Source: Isoalcanivorax pacificus W11-5 (GTDB lineage: Bacteria; Pseudomonadota; Gammaproteobacteria; Pseudomonadales; Alcanivoracaceae). From it: DNA of 64,000 bases. The position numbers and the translations under genes are program-made. Under the pieces are notes generated by a model that worked only from the letters and a program-made list of their open reading frames with translations, ran no database searches and had not been told where the DNA came from. This document shows positions 55,301 to 63,183 of this stretch, one piece after another (positions within the stretch are counted from its first letter, which is position 1; each line of letters opens with the position of its first letter). The stretch lies in contig NZ_CP004387.1 of NCBI RefSeq assembly GCF_000299335.2, positions 3,426,994 to 3,490,993 of the forward strand. Reading direction: 5' to 3'.

Positions 55301-55847
55301 CGGTGGCATCCAGATGACGGGTGCCGAACAACAGCGTGAAGGCGGCCATCAGCATCGCCACCACCAGCGCGCTGTCGGCCATGCCGTCCAGCTCCGCCGT
55401 GCCCGGCGCCAGCACATCGAAGGCCAGCGTGACGGCTTTCAGTTGCAGTGCGATGTAGGGCAACACGCCAATCACCGCGATCAGGGTGATCAGCATTGCC
55501 AGCCGTTGTGATTTGCCGTAGCGGGCCGCGATGAAGTCGGCGATGGAGGTGATGCGCTGTTGCTTGCCGAGCGTGATCAGTTTCAGCAACACGGTGCCAC
55601 CGAGCCCGACCAGCAGGATCGGGCCGAGATAAATGGGCAGGTAGCTCCAGCCCCGGTTGGCGGCCTCGCCTACCGCACCGAAGAAGGTCCAGGACGTGCA
55701 GTAGACCCCCAGGCCGAAGCTGTAGGTCCAGGGGTTGTTGACCAGCTTCGAGCCGCGCCGCGCCGCGCGGTCCCCCCACCAGGCGATCACGAACAACACC
55801 AGCACATACAGCAGCGCCAGGCCGCCAAGCTGTAACAGTGAGAACAC
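52356..55847 (-). CDS. CrbS-like hybrid sensor kinase with SLC5 transporter domain
   Basis: A 1163-residue inner-membrane protein. Residues about 1-500 are a sodium:solute-symporter-like domain with about 13 helices (WTYSFGLGVYCTSWTFFGAVGEAANRGW, TSIADFIAARYGKSQRLAML). A PAS domain lies at about 645-760 (ISQGICVVDRDLNIVAWN). The kinase core follows with the His in FLAAAGHDLMQPLNA, WDTGSGIDPAEQ and GNGLGLGLAIAERI, and a C-terminal receiver (about 1045-1160; LLVDYQLDDEDGFDV). This is the layout of CrbS/MxtR kinases that, with a CrbR/ErdR regulator, switch on acetate use. The regulator candidate is at 42664-43332. It heads the same strand as the exonuclease, DUF294 and symporter genes. Confidence 0.9.
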   Translation of the reverse strand: MFSLLQLGGLALLYVLVLFVIAWWGDRAARRGSKLVNNPWTYSFGLGVYCTSWTFFGAVGEAANRGWSYLPIYLGPILLVGLGGTVLLKLITLGKQQRITSIADFIAARYGKSQRLAMLITLIAVIGVLPYIALQLKAVTLAFDVLAPGTAELDGMADSALVVAMLMAAFTLLFGTRHLDATEHQSGLMLAVAFESFIKLVAYIAVGVFCLFYVFEGPLGFFTDETVASLAGDLFAIGWPEQDFIAQMLLAMAAIVCLPRQFHAAVVENNDLRHLRTARWVLPAYLAIFAVLVMPIALAGLIRQPQFAAYADVYVLTLPMMEGPGWLTLLVFIGGIAAATGMVIVSTIAVAIMVTNEVLLPLWLRRRVNLRDDLEELGSNVRSLRRLAIVLILLLAFLFHQLMVDYVRLTSIGLLSFAAVAQFAPALFGGLYWRGGQVRGAASGLVVGIVVWAFCLLLPAIADPQWVAMLNREGLLGFGVLRPQQLFGLQGLTPLAHGVIWSLSLNTLAYIWFSRRARPSALDQSQATLFVDMPLDWWRDAGTSGLVSQGELLDLAGRCLGAYRAEVLFREHADKQQFFWQPELPAPLHLVRFTERLLAGAMGASSARILLGTLLTKQEADRHEVARIMDEASQLIQFNHQLLRTTIETISQGICVVDRDLNIVAWNRAYERLFDYPEGLIRLGRPIADVYRYNAQRGFYGEGDLHEQVGRRVTLLREGSAHNFERVLPNGTVVEVSGMPMPGGGFVSTFLDITARKRDEWVLREINENLEQIVADRTRRLSEVNERLQHAIAEAQRANQGKTLFLAAAGHDLMQPLNAAHLFCSSLQQRMQADTLDDVPRAREMVANISGALEAAEGLISDLLDISRLDTGAMPVDERPLPLKRLLANLAGEFSVLAESRNLVLHWVPCDALVFTDEKLLRRVLQNLLANAVRYTREGRILLGCRRLPGAVRIEVWDTGSGIDPAEQKEIFREFRRLPNSEQHGNGLGLGLAIAERICKLLRFELSVRSWPGQGTVFSVTMPLADAQTVRPVETPPPSFAPRRLDGMRLLCVDNDSTILAGIAALLGDWGCDVLCARSLAEAEALLADGTVPDMLLVDYQLDDEDGFDVVTALDARWDDAVPAVLMTANHDPRVRQRAQDQGLGFLQKPVDAQALYNALTGL

Positions 55848-55937
55848 CGCCCCGTCTCCGTTGTTATCTGATCAGGCGGGCCCAAGGACCCGCTGCGGCA
55901 TCATGCGCCGTTATTCAGGGTGTGGCAGAACCCGCCC

Positions 55938-56162
55938 TCACACCAGCCAGATGCTGCTGACCAGGCGCAACGCCACCGCCAGAAACATTACCACGATACC
56001 GGCCCGTTGCAGCTTGAACTCCGGCACCGACAGCGCCAGCCGCCGGCGCCAGAACACCAGCACCCCGTGCCAGTCACCGGTACGGCGGATATAGCGGCCG
56101 TAGGCGAACAGTACCATCAGCAATCCGATCACCAGCAGCAGTACTTCCAGACGTGCAATCAC
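55938..56162 (-). CDS. Small two-helix membrane protein
   Basis: The 74-residue product has two hydrophobic helices (residues about 5-22 and 54-73) separated by a basic loop with RRTGDWHGVLVFWRRRLALS. I do not recognise the family. It lies 90 bp upstream of the CrbS-like gene on the same strand and 65 bp downstream of the exonuclease gene, so it is probably co-transcribed. It might be an accessory subunit of the kinase-transporter, but nothing in the sequence proves this. Confidence 0.6.
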   Translation of the reverse strand: MIARLEVLLLVIGLLMVLFAYGRYIRRTGDWHGVLVFWRRRLALSVPEFKLQRAGIVVMFLAVALRLVSSIWLV

Positions 56163-56227
56163 GCTTGTCTCCCGTCATCTTGTGTTGTTGTTCTGCGCGC
56201 GCAGGGCAGGGTGTTTTCAACAGCCTG

Positions 56228-56872
56228 TCAGTTCGGTGTGGCAACCGCGCCGAGTTTCTTCAAGCGAAGATACATCAGCGCCGTAGTGGTGGCGTCACCT
56301 TTTGCCGAATGGCGTTCCAGCTCCGGCAAGGACAATGCCTTTGCAATTGCCTCAAAGCGCAGGTCCGGCGTCACTTCCGGCTGGATGCGGCGCAGGTACC
56401 GCTGGTACAGCGCCGACACCTCGATGGTGGCATTCGGCAGCTCAAAACCGAAGCGCGGCCGCAGGTGCCGGTTGATCACCGCCACGTCAAAGTCGATGCA
56501 CCAGCCCAGCAGCGGCCGGTTGCCGATAAAATCCAGCAGCGCGGCCAGGGCATCCTCCACCGATAATCCATCGCTCAGGTCCATCGGCCGCAACCGGTGA
56601 ATACGGATCGAGTCACCGCTCAATCCGGCAGGATGGCGCAGCCGAATATCCAGCGCGCTGCCACTGAGGGCCCGTTCCTCCCGCACCGGCACCGCTGCGA
56701 TGGATACCAGCTCGGCGCTGCGCGGGTCCAGGCCGGTGGTCTCGCAATCCAGGGCAACCACTTCGTCGCCCTGGTAGCGCTCGAACAGGTGCGCGTAGGC
56801 CCCCTGCCCGTGACGATGGCGATCCACCGCCCGCCGTATCGCTTTCAACATGCTCCACTCCACTTCTTCCAC
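56228..56872 (-). CDS. DnaQ-like 3'-5' exonuclease
   Basis: A 214-residue DEDD-family exonuclease. Exo I is VALDCETTGLDP, Exo II is WCIDFDVAVINRHL, and Exo III is in the region HSAKGDATTTALMYLRL, where His and Asp are present. It resembles the exonuclease encoded beside the DUF294 and symporter genes in Pseudomonas acetate loci. It lies 20 bp after the cNMP-CBS-DUF294 gene, indicating an operon. What a nuclease does in the acetate cluster is unknown. Confidence 0.87.
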   Translation of the reverse strand: MEEVEWSMLKAIRRAVDRHRHGQGAYAHLFERYQGDEVVALDCETTGLDPRSAELVSIAAVPVREERALSGSALDIRLRHPAGLSGDSIRIHRLRPMDLSDGLSVEDALAALLDFIGNRPLLGWCIDFDVAVINRHLRPRFGFELPNATIEVSALYQRYLRRIQPEVTPDLRFEAIAKALSLPELERHSAKGDATTTALMYLRLKKLGAVATPN

Positions 56873-56892
56873 GCCGGTCCGGCGTGGAGACT

Positions 56893-58704
56893 TCAGTATT
56901 CCAGATGAAACCGGCGCGAGAGATGCTGGCGAAAATCACTCACCACATGCAGCGCATCACGCAGCATGTCACGCTCCAGGGACGGCAGCTTCTGCACCAC
57001 CAGCAGGTTGCCCTCGCCGGGCTCGCCATCGGCCATGCGTTGCAGCTGCTGATGCAGCCGCAGTTCGGCAAACAGCGACATCGCCTCGCCCAGGTCCTCG
57101 GCCATTTCCCGGCTGAGGACGCCACTGGCGGCCAGCCGTTCCAGCCGCACAAACGTCGAGGTCGCATCGATACGTGCCTGCAACGCCAGCGTGCGCACGC
57201 CGTGCACGATCGGGAAAATGCCGCCCTTCTTGATATCAATGCCGTGCTGCGGCTTTTTCAGTGAGCCGAACAGTGTCAGCGGCGTGGAAAATTTGAGCAC
57301 GCTACGGGCAAACTGCGACAGCAGCAGCTCATCGCGGCTGCACTGGTCGAACAGTGCCGTGCGCACCTTGTCCAGCAGTGTCAGGTCGCCGGCGATAGCG
57401 TGCGCATCCAGCATGATCGCCAGCCTCATCATGGAGGTGCCGTCGCGCAGCATCGCCCAGCGCGCGATACGCGCCCGCCAGCCGGATACACTGTGCACCC
57501 ATTCCGGGTTGTTCACCATTACATGGCCCGGACACGGGGGGTAACCCAGCGTCAGCAGGGTATCGCTGAACCGGGACAGCACCGGCTCGCGGTCCGGCCA
57601 GTCGACGTCATCGGCGAGGATCAGCCCGTTGTCCTGGTCGGTTTTCAGTATCTGCTCGCCGCGTCCCTCACTGCCCATGACGATCAGGCAACTCTGCGCC
57701 TGGCGTGCCGCAGGCACGACGAACCCGAACGCCTTGCTCATGATGCGGCCATTCAGTGCCGCCAGCAGATCCATGGCAAAGCGCAGCTTCACGCCCTGCG
57801 CCATCAATGCCCTGACCAGCTCTGGCAGCCGTGCGCTGGCCAACGCCAGTGCATCAAGGTCGTTGGCCTTTTCCACTTCCAGCCCGACCACATACGAGCG
57901 GCTGGAGAAATAACTGAGCACATCCGGCAGTTCGACCACGCCCACCGGTCGCCCTTGCCGCAGCACGACCACACGCGCCACTTCATGGCGCGTCATCTTG
58001 ACCAGTGCGGCGAACAGGAATTCCTCGGGCGCCACTGTCACCAGCCGGTATTCGGCCACCTCACCCAGCGCTGCATCGACACCCCGGCCATGCAACACCA
58101 TGGCGTTGAGCATATCGGTCTTGGTGATGATGCCCAGATCGCCATCGCGAAATACCAGCACGCTGTCGGCGCGCTGTTTGTTCAGCGCCTGCACCGCATC
58201 CTGGATGGTGTCGCCGGCTTCCAGCAGCAGCGGTGCGCGCATGCATTCAGAGACGCGTGCGAGCATGAAACCCGCCATGGTCACGCCACCCTCCCGCTGC
58301 TCTGTCAGCAGGCGGCTCTTTTCCGCCAGGCGCTGGCGGAAGTAATCGGCGAACGGCGCGCTGGCCTCGCACAGCCTGGAGAACAGCACGCCGGGGATCA
58401 GATAACAGAGCGTTTCCTGGTCGGCCACAAAGCGGTAACGGCTATGCCCGTTGAGTACACTGATGGCGCCGAACAGATCGCCATGGGTATACAGCCCGAT
58501 GCGGGCCCTGGCGCTGGGGGCGCTGAGGTCCAGCTCTTCCACCGCGCCTTTTTCAATCACGAAGACATGCTGGCCGACGTCACCGGCATCAAGGATCACC
58601 TCGCCGCGATCGTAATAGGCAACATCCGCGCCCTGACGCAATTGCGCCAGGGCGTCGTCGTCCAGCAGCGAAAAGGGTAGCTGAGCGAGATCCAGACGGA
58701 TCAT
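56893..58704 (-). CDS. cNMP-binding/CBS/DUF294 nucleotidyltransferase-like protein
   Basis: A 603-residue cytoplasmic protein of four parts. A cyclic-nucleotide-binding-like domain (about 15-125; GEVILDAGDVGQHVFVIEKGAVEELD), a CBS pair (about 150-275), a DUF294 nucleotidyltransferase domain with the motif GSEGRGEQILKTDQDNGLI (about 350-370) and a C-terminal DUF294 helical domain. The same protein stands next to the symporter pair in many Pseudomonas-type genomes; a regulatory role in acetate or solute uptake is likely. I start at ATG 58704 (AGGA seven bases upstream) instead of 58731. Confidence 0.9.
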   Translation of the reverse strand: MIRLDLAQLPFSLLDDDALAQLRQGADVAYYDRGEVILDAGDVGQHVFVIEKGAVEELDLSAPSARARIGLYTHGDLFGAISVLNGHSRYRFVADQETLCYLIPGVLFSRLCEASAPFADYFRQRLAEKSRLLTEQREGGVTMAGFMLARVSECMRAPLLLEAGDTIQDAVQALNKQRADSVLVFRDGDLGIITKTDMLNAMVLHGRGVDAALGEVAEYRLVTVAPEEFLFAALVKMTRHEVARVVVLRQGRPVGVVELPDVLSYFSSRSYVVGLEVEKANDLDALALASARLPELVRALMAQGVKLRFAMDLLAALNGRIMSKAFGFVVPAARQAQSCLIVMGSEGRGEQILKTDQDNGLILADDVDWPDREPVLSRFSDTLLTLGYPPCPGHVMVNNPEWVHSVSGWRARIARWAMLRDGTSMMRLAIMLDAHAIAGDLTLLDKVRTALFDQCSRDELLLSQFARSVLKFSTPLTLFGSLKKPQHGIDIKKGGIFPIVHGVRTLALQARIDATSTFVRLERLAASGVLSREMAEDLGEAMSLFAELRLHQQLQRMADGEPGEGNLLVVQKLPSLERDMLRDALHVVSDFRQHLSRRFHLEY

Positions 58705-58797
58705 GCAGAATCCTCGGTCTTCAGAAAGCAAAATCGGGACACCGCCCCGCGATGCCCCGTTCTTGTGTGTACCACATTCATCCTCACTGTGGCATCA

Positions 58798-58821
58798 CCG
58801 GCCCGGCGGACGCCGGGCCGG
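58798..58821. terminator. GC-rich hairpin after the symporter gene
   Basis: CCGGCCCGGC, loop GGAC, GCCGGGCCGG gives a perfect 10-bp stem 11 bp downstream of the minus-strand symporter stop. No T-run follows, so partial read-through into the DUF294 gene is possible. Confidence 0.6.
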
Positions 58822-58831
58822 GATACGCGGT

Positions 58832-60634
58832 TCAGTGATCCACGGCTGCACCGGCACCACGCGGAACACGGATGTCCTCGACGATGTGCTGGATGTGCTC
58901 CGGCGGTGGCGGCGTGAAGCGCGATACCGTAAACGCCACGGCAAAGTTCAGGATCATGCCCAGCGTGCCAATACCTTCCGGCGACACGCCCAGCCACCAG
59001 TGCTCGGCGGTGTTCAGTTCAGGCGAAATGAACTTGAAGTAGACGATATAGGCAAAGGTGAAGGCCAGACCCACCACCATGCCGGAAATCGCACCTTCCT
59101 TGTTCATGCGCTTGTAGAAAATGCCCATGATGATGACCGGGAAGAAACTTGCCGCCGCCAGACCAAAGGCGAACGCCACCACCTGCGCCACAAAGCCGGG
59201 TGGATTGACCCCGAAGTAACCGGCAATGCAGATCGCCACCACCGCAGACAAGCGCGCCGCCAGCAATTCCTGTTTCTCCGAAATATTCGGCATCAGCGTT
59301 TTCTTCAGCAGGTCATGCGAAATCGCGGCGGAAATCACCAGCAGCAGACCCGCTGCGGTGGACAACGCTGCGGCAATGCCACCGGCAGCCACCAGCGCGA
59401 TGACCCAGGCAGGCAGGTTACCGATTTCCGGGTTGGCCAGTACGATGATGTCGCGGTCGATATACACCTCGCCATCATTTTCGGTCGGCGCATTGTTCAA
59501 CAGGCGCTCTCCGTATGTGCCACGCGCCGCCGGGTCATCATTGGCACCCGCATAGCTCGGCGCACCGGCGAACGGGTTGCCGGCACGCATCTGCACCAGG
59601 CCATCGTCGTTCTTGTCGACCCAGGCAATCAGACCGGAATTTTCCCAGTTATAGAACCATTCCGGCAGTTCCTGATAGGCGGTTTCGTTCACGGTATCGA
59701 TCAGGTTGGTGCGGGCAAAGGCGCCAACCGCCGGTGCAGTGGTGTACAGCAGGGCAATGAAGAACAGCGCCCAGCCGGCAGACACGCGCGCATCACGCAC
59801 TTTCGGCACCGTGAAGAAACGCACGATCACGTGCGGCAGACCCGCCGTACCGCACATCAGCGCAGCGGTGATGAAGAACACATCAATGGTGGATTTGGTG
59901 CCATCGGTGTAGGTGCCAAAACCCAGATCGGTGACGACCTGGTCCAGTTTGTTCAGCAGGTAGACACCGGTGTCATTCCCCGCGCTGTCCAGCAGCGTGG
60001 CCCCGAACCCGGTTTGCGGCAGAATGTGGCCCGTCATCATGATGGACAGGAACACGGCCGGCACCAGATAGGCAAAGATCAGCACGCAGTATTGCGCCAC
60101 CTGGGTGTAGGTAATCCCCTTCATGCCCCCGAGCACGGCGTAGAAGAACACCACCGCCATACCGATGATGACCCCCACGTTCACGTCCACTTCCAGGAAG
60201 CGGGCAAAGACGATACCGGTGCCACGCATCTGCCCGGCCACATAGGTGAACGACACGAACAGCACGCAGATCACCGCCACGGTCCGGGCGGTGCTCGAGT
60301 AATACCGGTCGCCGACAAAATCCGGCACGGTGAATTTGCCGAACTTGCGCAGGTAGGGCGCCAGCAGCATGGCCAGCAGCACGTAACCACCGGTCCACCC
60401 CATCAGGTACACCGACGCGTCGTAGCCCGAATAGGCGATGATCCCCGCCATGGAGATAAAGGAAGCAGCGGACATCCAGTCAGCGGCGGTGGCGGCACCG
60501 TTGGCCAGCGGCGATACACCACCACCGGCAATGTAGAATTCCTTGGTTGACGCGGCTCGGCTCCAGATCGCAATACCGATATAGAGCGCGAATGACCCGC
60601 CAACGAAGAGATAGGTTAGCAGTTGCACATCCAT
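58832..60634 (-). CDS. Sodium:solute symporter, large subunit (acetate-permease-like)
   Basis: A 600-residue SLC5-family transporter with about 13-14 membrane helices. Typical segments are GGGVSPLANGAATAADWMSAASFISMAG, YTQVAQYCVLIFAYLVPAVF and AGGIAAALSTAAGLLLVISAAISHDLL. It carries a large external loop near residues 300-380 (charged, with DDDGLVQM-type residues nearby). Its partner is the DUF4212 small protein immediately upstream. The context (CrbS-like kinase, acsA and CrbR-like genes in the window) makes acetate or another short carboxylate the likely substrate. ActP itself usually pairs with a DUF485 protein, so this is a related but distinct subtype. Confidence 0.9.
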   Translation of the reverse strand: MDVQLLTYLFVGGSFALYIGIAIWSRAASTKEFYIAGGGVSPLANGAATAADWMSAASFISMAGIIAYSGYDASVYLMGWTGGYVLLAMLLAPYLRKFGKFTVPDFVGDRYYSSTARTVAVICVLFVSFTYVAGQMRGTGIVFARFLEVDVNVGVIIGMAVVFFYAVLGGMKGITYTQVAQYCVLIFAYLVPAVFLSIMMTGHILPQTGFGATLLDSAGNDTGVYLLNKLDQVVTDLGFGTYTDGTKSTIDVFFITAALMCGTAGLPHVIVRFFTVPKVRDARVSAGWALFFIALLYTTAPAVGAFARTNLIDTVNETAYQELPEWFYNWENSGLIAWVDKNDDGLVQMRAGNPFAGAPSYAGANDDPAARGTYGERLLNNAPTENDGEVYIDRDIIVLANPEIGNLPAWVIALVAAGGIAAALSTAAGLLLVISAAISHDLLKKTLMPNISEKQELLAARLSAVVAICIAGYFGVNPPGFVAQVVAFAFGLAAASFFPVIIMGIFYKRMNKEGAISGMVVGLAFTFAYIVYFKFISPELNTAEHWWLGVSPEGIGTLGMILNFAVAFTVSRFTPPPPEHIQHIVEDIRVPRGAGAAVDH

Positions 60635-60701
60635 GACTATGGCCTCTCGTTATTGTTAGTGCCGGGTTGCAACCCGAGCAGTTGTAGCGTGGATTCCGGT
60701 A

Positions 60702-60959
60702 TCACTCCTCGTGTACGTCGAATTTCCTGTCGAGTTTGTTCATCGACACCGCGTACATCACGATCAGCACCAGAAAGGCATAGATGGAGCCTTGTTGCGC
60801 AAACCAGAAACCCAGCTTGAAGCCGAAGAACTCGATGTGATTGAGAACATCCACCAACAGAATGCCGAAGCCATACGACACGACAAACCAGATGGCGATA
60901 TAGGTGAGGATCAACCTCACGTTCGCGGCCCAGTAGGCACGGGCATTTTCTTCTTTCAT
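60702..60959 (-). CDS. DUF4212 small subunit of the sodium:solute symporter
   Basis: An 85-residue protein with two membrane helices (NVRLILTYIAIWFVVSYGFGILL and SIYAFLVLIVMYAVSMNKLDRKFDV), the standard form of the symporter small subunit. AAGGGG precedes ATG 60959; an earlier in-frame ATG at 61040 is less likely. It is the first gene of the symporter operon, 67 bp before the large subunit. Confidence 0.9.
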   Translation of the reverse strand: MKEENARAYWAANVRLILTYIAIWFVVSYGFGILLVDVLNHIEFFGFKLGFWFAQQGSIYAFLVLIVMYAVSMNKLDRKFDVHEE

Positions 60960-61113
60960 ATGCTTTACCCCTTTGCATACCTGATATGCCTGTCCACTGG
61001 ATATGGACGGGTTACCGTTCAACTTAAAACAAGGGGGCAAGCACGCACATCATGACTTTAGTCGAAGGTGTAGCGCGGGATGACCGGTCGGACAACAGGG
61101 AGGGGGCTGGTAC

Positions 61114-62049
61114 TCAGGCGGCTTTATCCGCCGCCAGCAGCGTCAGCATTGCGTGCGGATCGCGTTCTCGGCGGACCCGTGCCAGCAGCGCCGCGGCCTG
61201 AGGATAATCACGACGCAGATAATTGAGCCATTGCTTCACCCGACCGGCTTCCTGGTCAGGTTTGCCAGTACCAAGCAGCATGCGTACGTAGGCATCCAGA
61301 TGCGGCGCGATGTCATCCCAGCCATGGCCTCTGCCGGTACGAATGGCATGCGCCAGATACGGGTCACTGACGGCACCGCGCCCCAGCATCAGGGCCTGGC
61401 AGCCACTTTCCGCCTGGCAGCGGCGCGCATCGTCCGGTGTCCAGATCTCGCCGTTGGCGATCACCGGCAGGCTGACAGCCGCCTGCACAGCGTGAATACG
61501 ATCCCAGAATGCGGGTGGCCGGTAACCCTGAGCCTTGGTACGGCCATGCACCGTCAGCCAGCTCGCCCCGGCCGCCGCCACGGCCCGGGCATTGTCCAGC
61601 GCCCGGGCGTCATCCGCATTGCCCAGCCGCATCTTCGCGGACACCGGGATATCAACCGGCACCGCCCGGCGCACGGCGGCGACCACGGCATGCACCAGCT
61701 CCGGCTCATCCAGCAGCACCGCCCCGCCCCGGTGCCGGTTCACGGTTTTGGCCGGGCAGCCAAAATTCAGATCAATGGCCGGCGCCCCCAGCGACGCCGC
61801 CAGCGCTGCGTTCTCGGCCATACAGGCCGGGTCGGAGCCAAGCAGTTGCACGTGCACCGGGGTGCCGGCGCGGGTCCGCGCGCCCTGTTTCAGTTCCGGA
61901 CACCAGCGATAGAACACCTTGGGCGGCAACAGCAGCCCGCTGACACGGACAAACTCCGTGACACACCAGTCGTAACCACCGATGTCCGTGAGCACCTGAC
62001 GCAACCAGAAGTCGGCCAGGCCCTCCATGGGGGCAAGTATCAGTTTCAT
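61114..62049 (-). CDS. dusC: tRNA-dihydrouridine(16) synthase DusC
   Basis: A 311-residue FMN enzyme reducing uridine in tRNA. The N-terminus MKLILAPMEGLADFWLRQVLTD is the DusC form; the catalytic Cys is in LNFGCPAKTVNRHRGG; FMN/phosphate motifs VHGRTKAQGY and VIANGEIWTPDDA follow. I start at ATG 62049, as the upstream in-frame sequence does not fit the family. It is single-gene, ending 74 bp before the start of the next region. Confidence 0.93.
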   Translation of the reverse strand: MKLILAPMEGLADFWLRQVLTDIGGYDWCVTEFVRVSGLLLPPKVFYRWCPELKQGARTRAGTPVHVQLLGSDPACMAENAALAASLGAPAIDLNFGCPAKTVNRHRGGAVLLDEPELVHAVVAAVRRAVPVDIPVSAKMRLGNADDARALDNARAVAAAGASWLTVHGRTKAQGYRPPAFWDRIHAVQAAVSLPVIANGEIWTPDDARRCQAESGCQALMLGRGAVSDPYLAHAIRTGRGHGWDDIAPHLDAYVRMLLGTGKPDQEAGRVKQWLNYLRRDYPQAAALLARVRRERDPHAMLTLLAADKAA

Positions 62050-62182
62050 GGCGGCGATGATAAGGCCGCCCCGACGGGACGGCCAGCGCGAGGCCTTAGC
62101 TGCCAGCTTTGTGACAATTGTTTTACACTTCGTGCGCTTCTCGAATGGAAGCACATCCATAAAACCAAACAAGGTCGTTGAA

Positions 62183-62500
62183 ATGAAAATTATTAAACTG
62201 CTTGCAATGGGGACAATGATTACCACTCTTGGCGGCTGCGCTGCTGCCGTCAGTCCGGTGGGCAACGGATTTTTGTTCACTTCAGTAGCCGGACCGGTAA
62301 ACGCTTCAGACAACGAGCACTCATCCAAGACTGGGGAGTCATGCGCCGCCAATATTTTGGGGATAGTCGCTGGGGGTAATGCCTCTATTGATGCAGCCAA
62401 GCAAAAGGGCAACATCTCTAAAGTTTCCAGTGTCGACTACCGGAGCACCACAGTACTCGGCATGTTTAGCCAATCCTGCACTATCGTTAAAGGGGAATAG
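62183..62500 (+). CDS. TRL-like small lipoprotein
   Basis: A 105-residue protein with a lipobox (TTLGGC) after a short hydrophobic segment. The mature part resembles the TRL (tRNA-associated locus) family: GFLFTSVAGPVNASDN, the cysteine in GESCAANILGIVAGGNASIDAAKQKGNISKV, and VDYRSTTVLGMFSQSCTIVKG. The function of TRL proteins is unknown. The codon use is less GC-rich than that of neighbouring genes, hinting at recent transfer. AAGG lies eight bases before the ATG. Confidence 0.85.
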   Translation: MKIIKLLAMGTMITTLGGCAAAVSPVGNGFLFTSVAGPVNASDNEHSSKTGESCAANILGIVAGGNASIDAAKQKGNISKVSSVDYRSTTVLGMFSQSCTIVKGE

Positions 62501-62509
62501 AGCATCAAC

Positions 62510-62540
62510 GCCCCGCCCGCTAAAAATTAGTGAGCGGGGC
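62510..62540 (+). terminator. Hairpin after the TRL-like gene
   Basis: GCCCCGC (62510-62516) pairs with GCGGGGC (62534-62540), with an inner partial pair GCTAA/TTAG. It starts ten bases after the stop codon. No T-run follows. Confidence 0.55.
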
Positions 62541-62931
62541 AATTGCTCCGCAAATTGCGGCGAATGTGAACTGACTCTTCTGAAGGCTGCCTGACACAGA
62601 GATTGATCCGTCTTCTGCTGATAGATCGGTTGGCAAGAGGCCCAAAGGCCCCCGCCGGGGGTGCGGGCATGAATACCAAGGGTTTAGGAGATCTCGGGAA
62701 TCCGGAATGCCCGCACGGCCGACGAGGCCCACCAATATAGCCCTGGCGGGGCTGTTCAGGAAATAGCCGTCTTATGCCGATTTGGAATGCACACGCCTGT
62801 AGCAAGCGCCCACTCACTTCGCAAGGGCCGTACAGATTGACTCGCCCCCTGCTCTCTTTTAGTGTTCTGCCCGCCACCGCCGTGGCATGTCACAATGCCC
62901 GTCCGCCCCGCCACCGAGGACCCCGCCCGCT
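62541..62931. other. Intergenic region before xseB with a long inverted pair
   Basis: About 390 bp without a supported gene. GTGCGGGCAT (62661-62670) and ATGCCCGCAC (62707-62716) form a ten-base-pair stem around a 36-nt loop. No clear promoter could be assigned; the xseB start lies at 62932. Confidence 0.5.
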
Positions 62932-63183
62932 ATGGCCGCAAAGCAAAAGCAAGCCCGTCTTGAGGACGCGCTGGCCACTCTGGAGAGTCTGGTCGAGCGC
63001 ATGGAATCCGGCGAGCTGTCGCTGGAGGAGTCCCTCAAGGCGTTCGAGGATGGCATCCGCCTGACCCGCGAGTGCCAGCAGGCACTGCAACAGGCCGAAC
63101 AAAAGGTGCGTATCCTGCTGGACCAGCATCAGGACGCCGAACCGCAACCCTTCAGTGATGGCGACGATGCTGACAACGCCTGA
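62932..63183 (+). CDS. xseB: Exodeoxyribonuclease VII small subunit
   Basis: An 83-residue helical protein with the family signature LEDALATLESLVERMESGELSLEESLKAFEDGIRL. With XseA it degrades single-stranded DNA in the cytoplasm. I start at ATG 62932; the longer frame from 62887 has a Pro/Ser-rich leader unlike the family. The next gene, ispA, starts inside its 3' end, the common xseB-ispA-dxs order. Confidence 0.95.
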   Translation: MAAKQKQARLEDALATLESLVERMESGELSLEESLKAFEDGIRLTRECQQALQQAEQKVRILLDQHQDAEPQPFSDGDDADNA

